Below, piece by piece: positions 61,915-64,000 of a DNA stretch of 64,000 nt. The position numbers and the translations under genes were made by a program. The stretch is taken from positions 6,846,317-6,910,316 of the forward strand of contig NZ_KB217478.1 in the NCBI RefSeq assembly GCF_000331305.1. Direction: 5' to 3'. Each line of letters opens with the position of its first letter. Positions within the stretch are counted from its first letter, which is position 1. The stretch is from Calothrix sp. PCC 7103 (GTDB taxonomy: Bacteria > Cyanobacteriota > Cyanobacteriia > Cyanobacteriales > Nostocaceae). A model generated the notes under the pieces. That model was given only the letters and a program-made list of their open reading frames with translations, was not told the DNA's origin and did no database searches.

Positions 61915-63297
61915 CTAACCATCCGTTACTTCCGTTGCCAACCACTCATTTACTTCGTGTGCTAACCATTCTAGCTCAACTTCAGATATTATACTGCCAG
62001 TATTAACTTTAAGTTGATATTCGTTAACACCAGCATGAATAGTTAGCTGTGAAGGAATCTCTACATGTTCACCATCCGTGTCTTTGGTAAAGTGCTTAGG
62101 TGTGTAAACTACTTTATCGATATTACTTATAGCTTCTGGACGCGGATTATGAAATTTGGCGCCAAATAATTCATATGTCAAAGATATGTGATATTGATTT
62201 AGTAGCAAGCGAGTTTTACCGATTAAGCAAAATATTACCCAGTAAACCATGAAAACACCTACTCCCCAAAAGGGTAAGGAAAATAAAGCTAAGGCGATAT
62301 TTATAAAAGATGGCATACTCAAGGCACCTGCTGTCCAAACAAATATTCCCGTATTCCAAGCAACGGCAAATAATGCGATAAATATTAGCGATGCGTCAAG
62401 ACCTGATGGTGGTATTAATATTTCTAAGGCGCCTGAACTTTTATTTAATTGAATTTTGCTCCCGCTTGGCTTAATAGTAGCGGGTACTAGTTGAGATGGC
62501 GCCTCTAATATATCTATCGCATAGCGTGCAGAATGTAATCTTCTATCTAAACTGGGTTGCGTCATTGACTGTAACCAGTTTGTAAAATCTATACTTAAAT
62601 TAATTGCTTGTTTAAATTGAATTTTTAAATCATTTTGCGGTAAGTCAGCAGGATGTGTACCTGTACAACAGTGAATTAATGTGGCACCTAAACTGTAAAG
62701 GTCGGATGCGGGAACTGCGCTACCTCCAAATTGTTCTGGTGCCATATACCCATAAGTTCCAACAACGGTATGCTCTAAGTTAGAAGATGTGATTGTTTTA
62801 ACTGCACCAAAATCTATTAAATAAGCTTGTATATTATTAGGTTTTATATCTAGCAATATATTACTAGGCTTGATGTCACGATGGATAACTGGAGGATTTT
62901 GTTCGTGTAAATAAATAAGTATTTCTAATATTTGTCGTGCAATTTCTTTAACTTCTATCTCTGTAAAGCTATGCCATTGTTTAAGATGTTGTTCTAATGT
63001 TGGAGAATTTATATAAGTTTGGACAAGGGCAAAATATTCAGGTGTTTGGGAGTCAAAACTATCTATGTAGCGCGGAAGCTTAGGGTGCCTTAAGTTTTTC
63101 AAAATTTGCACTTCGCGCTCAAACAGCTTTAAATCATCCCACTCAAATCCGTCATTGAATAACAGTAGCTTGATAACAACCAATTCTTGTGTTCTCAAGT
63201 CACGTGCTAGTAAAGTTCTTTTCCCCGCTTTCTTACTCAGTTCGCTTTGAATTTCGTAATTTCCCAATGTTTTGCCAATTATATTTTTCACTACCAA
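61915..63297 (-). CDS. Serine/threonine protein kinase with membrane-anchored C-terminus
   Basis: Kinase domain (about residues 12-265) with TLLARDL, VVIKLLLF (Lys), HRDIKPSNILLD, DFGAVKT, APEQFGGSAVPASDLYSLGA. The glycine loop is unusual (SELSKKAGKRTLLAR; no GxGxxG), so nucleotide binding may differ. Two membrane helices (about 298-317, 325-358) and a C-terminal soluble domain (about 365-460, EVELEWLAHEVNEWLATEV) follow. Start is TTG 63297 or GTG 63291; no ATG is available. It encodes the only complete copy of the tail duplicated at 63337-63474. Confidence 0.9.
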   Translation of the reverse strand: MVVKNIIGKTLGNYEIQSELSKKAGKRTLLARDLRTQELVVIKLLLFNDGFEWDDLKLFEREVQILKNLRHPKLPRYIDSFDSQTPEYFALVQTYINSPTLEQHLKQWHSFTEIEVKEIARQILEILIYLHEQNPPVIHRDIKPSNILLDIKPNNIQAYLIDFGAVKTITSSNLEHTVVGTYGYMAPEQFGGSAVPASDLYSLGATLIHCCTGTHPADLPQNDLKIQFKQAINLSIDFTNWLQSMTQPSLDRRLHSARYAIDILEAPSQLVPATIKPSGSKIQLNKSSGALEILIPPSGLDASLIFIALFAVAWNTGIFVWTAGALSMPSFINIALALFSLPFWGVGVFMVYWVIFCLIGKTRLLLNQYHISLTYELFGAKFHNPRPEAISNIDKVVYTPKHFTKDTDGEHVEIPSQLTIHAGVNEYQLKVNTGSIISEVELEWLAHEVNEWLATEVTDG

Positions 63298-63336
63298 CCC
63301 CTACCCGACTCTTTGGTGATACTCAAACCGAATCAA

Positions 63337-63474
63337 TCACGCGCGTTCGTGTGCTAACCATTCCACTTCAGCTTCGGTGTTGAATCCTCCACCAATTTGA
63401 TACTTTTGTTTTCCTGCCCACAGAATAAGCTGTGGGGGTATTTCTATTTTGGCGCCTTTGAAAGTCAGATTCAT
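63337..63474 (-). pseudogene. Duplicated fragment of the kinase C-terminal tail
   Basis: A 45-codon frame from ATG 63474 reads KGAKIEIPPQLILWAGKQKY and FNTEAEVEWLAHERA, which parallels VEIPSQLTIHAGVNEYQLKV and EVELEWLAHE at the C-terminus of the kinase at 61915. It lacks a kinase domain, so it is a relic of a second, deleted kinase gene or a partial tandem duplication. Could also be expressed as a small protein. Confidence 0.6.
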
Positions 63475-63835
63475 ATTGCTGAGGTATATATACCCTAACA
63501 GCTAATCTCTTCTCTTTTAGCTTTGTGAAACCGAGGTAGTTTGAAACAAAGAATTTCCCAGCTCGCGCGCTAACTGAGTTCGGTTAAGTTTGAAGCGGAT
63601 GCTGAGAAACAACGCAAATAATACGGTCTTGTCCATTAAAAAACTGGCGCCCCTTCAGGGGATGGACATGATAGCGAGCAGTAAGTTAGCAGGAAACGCT
63701 ATGGTCATTACACCGAGTGTCGCAAGCTCTTTTTTCAGACGAATTTTACTTGTGATACCAATTTTTTGTGAAGCTGCATAGAAACTATGCTTATATAGCA
63801 AGGCTTTAAGCCAATTGATTATGTGCAGCTTCGTA
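63475..63835. other. Intergenic region
   Basis: No convincing gene. GGCGCCCCTTCAGGGGATGG (about 63648-63666) contains a CCCCTTCAGGGG hairpin. The only longer frame (63590-63781, plus) has no start context or recognisable pattern. Confidence 0.4.
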
Positions 63836-63934
63836 TTAAAATGGTATGAGTGGTTTTTTGACAGTTAATGGTGCATAATCACGGTTTAGTACTTCTATCG
63901 CTTTGCGCTCAATGGAGATGCGTTTTTCGCTCAC
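63836..63934 (-). CDS. Short frame at the right edge, overlapping an upstream frame
   Basis: GTG 63934 to TAA 63836 encodes 32 residues (VSEKRISIERKAIEVLNRDY, PLTVKKPLIPF). Its GTG overlaps the TGA of the upstream frame (GTGA). Either a tiny coupled gene or, together with the 63931-64000 frame, one gene split by a frameshift; the residues look protein-like. Confidence 0.3.
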   Translation of the reverse strand: MSEKRISIERKAIEVLNRDYAPLTVKKPLIPF

Positions 63935-64000
63935 TTGGTTCGACCATCAACCGTTAAAAGATAGGGAGCATCCCAATTTTGCCAAAATATAAATTTGTCA
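63931..64000 (-). CDS. C-terminal end of a gene running off the right edge
   Basis: Minus-strand frame ending in TGA at 63931 reads DKFIFWQNWDAPYLLTVDGR-TK, with aromatic-rich, protein-like content. Too short for a family call. Confidence 0.3.
   Translation of the reverse strand, partial: DKFIFWQNWDAPYLLTVDGRTK

Noticed and set aside
63590-63781. Plus-strand 63-codon frame near the right edge
   Set aside because: No start context or recognisable pattern, and the sequence includes a hairpin and repeat-like DNA.

Overview
The window comes from a filamentous, probably heterocyst-forming cyanobacterium of the Nostocales (Calothrix/Rivularia/Nostoc-like), judged from gene content alone. The lineage markers are RpaB, a CCB2/CCB4-type cytochrome b6f assembly factor, NblB, CRR7, an IctB-type membrane protein, an adjacent flv1-like/flv3-like pair, cphB-cphA for cyanophycin, a cyanoexosortase with a PEP-CTERM substrate, and DUF2854, DUF3493 and DUF3365 proteins. 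The DNA is AT-rich. The usual cyanobacterial octamer GCGATCGC was not noticed anywhere, while the hexamer GGCGCC occurs about 110 times by eye count, far above chance. No rRNA, CRISPR array, prophage or intact transposon was seen.

Layout. 1-5.6 kb: tail of a membrane-bound SDH-type serine protease, a Ser/Thr kinase with a seven-blade WD40 propeller, a haem-c/HAMP membrane sensor, a second Ser/Thr kinase and a PhnD-like lipoprotein, together a likely signalling island. 6-12.4 kb: radA and rpaB divergent, a ccb gene, a DUF456 protein, a PEP-CTERM protein, nblB and a CBS-domain protein. 12.6-20 kb: class II aldolase, alkaline phosphatase, GHL10 glycosidase, Uma2, an unrecognised 547-residue protein with a permuted-papain-like His/Cys arrangement, and a DUF6918-like protein. 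20-26 kb: cyanoexosortase, DegT aminotransferase, a degenerate GAF/histidine-kinase protein and ictB. 26-33.7 kb: a WGxxGxxG protein, smpB, MEKHLA, an lptA-lptB-lptF/G cluster, DUF2854, crr7, a REC-GGDEF protein, DUF3493 and tRNA-Thr(CGU).

33.8-50.4 kb: a second Uma2, a possibly truncated small gene pair, the flv pair, coaX, an alpha/beta hydrolase with Thr at the nucleophile position, NUDIX, a 55-residue basic protein missed by normal ORF length cut-offs, argH, small membrane proteins, larB, two paralogous peptide/nickel-type binding lipoproteins, ispF and trmD. 50.8-54.9 kb: cphB, cphA and tatA. 55-64 kb is the accessory end: a kinase remnant, hicB-hicA, a disordered charged protein, a PD-(D/E)XK-like gene broken by an in-frame TAA, a 120-bp tandem array of structured repeats, a 949-residue membrane hydrolase overlapping a Yip1-like membrane protein, a secreted protein behind a 12-bp inverted repeat, and a third kinase with a duplicated C-terminal fragment beside it.

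Intergenic regions are rich in short dispersed hairpin families, mostly just 3' of genes, and in heptanucleotide tandem repeats, both typical of Nostocales. The best candidates for something undescribed are the 57.1-61 kb region (structured tandem repeat plus the membrane hydrolase operon), the GGCGCC excess, and the enzymes or kinases whose key residues are replaced. All calls are by eye from sequence and translations; no database search was run.
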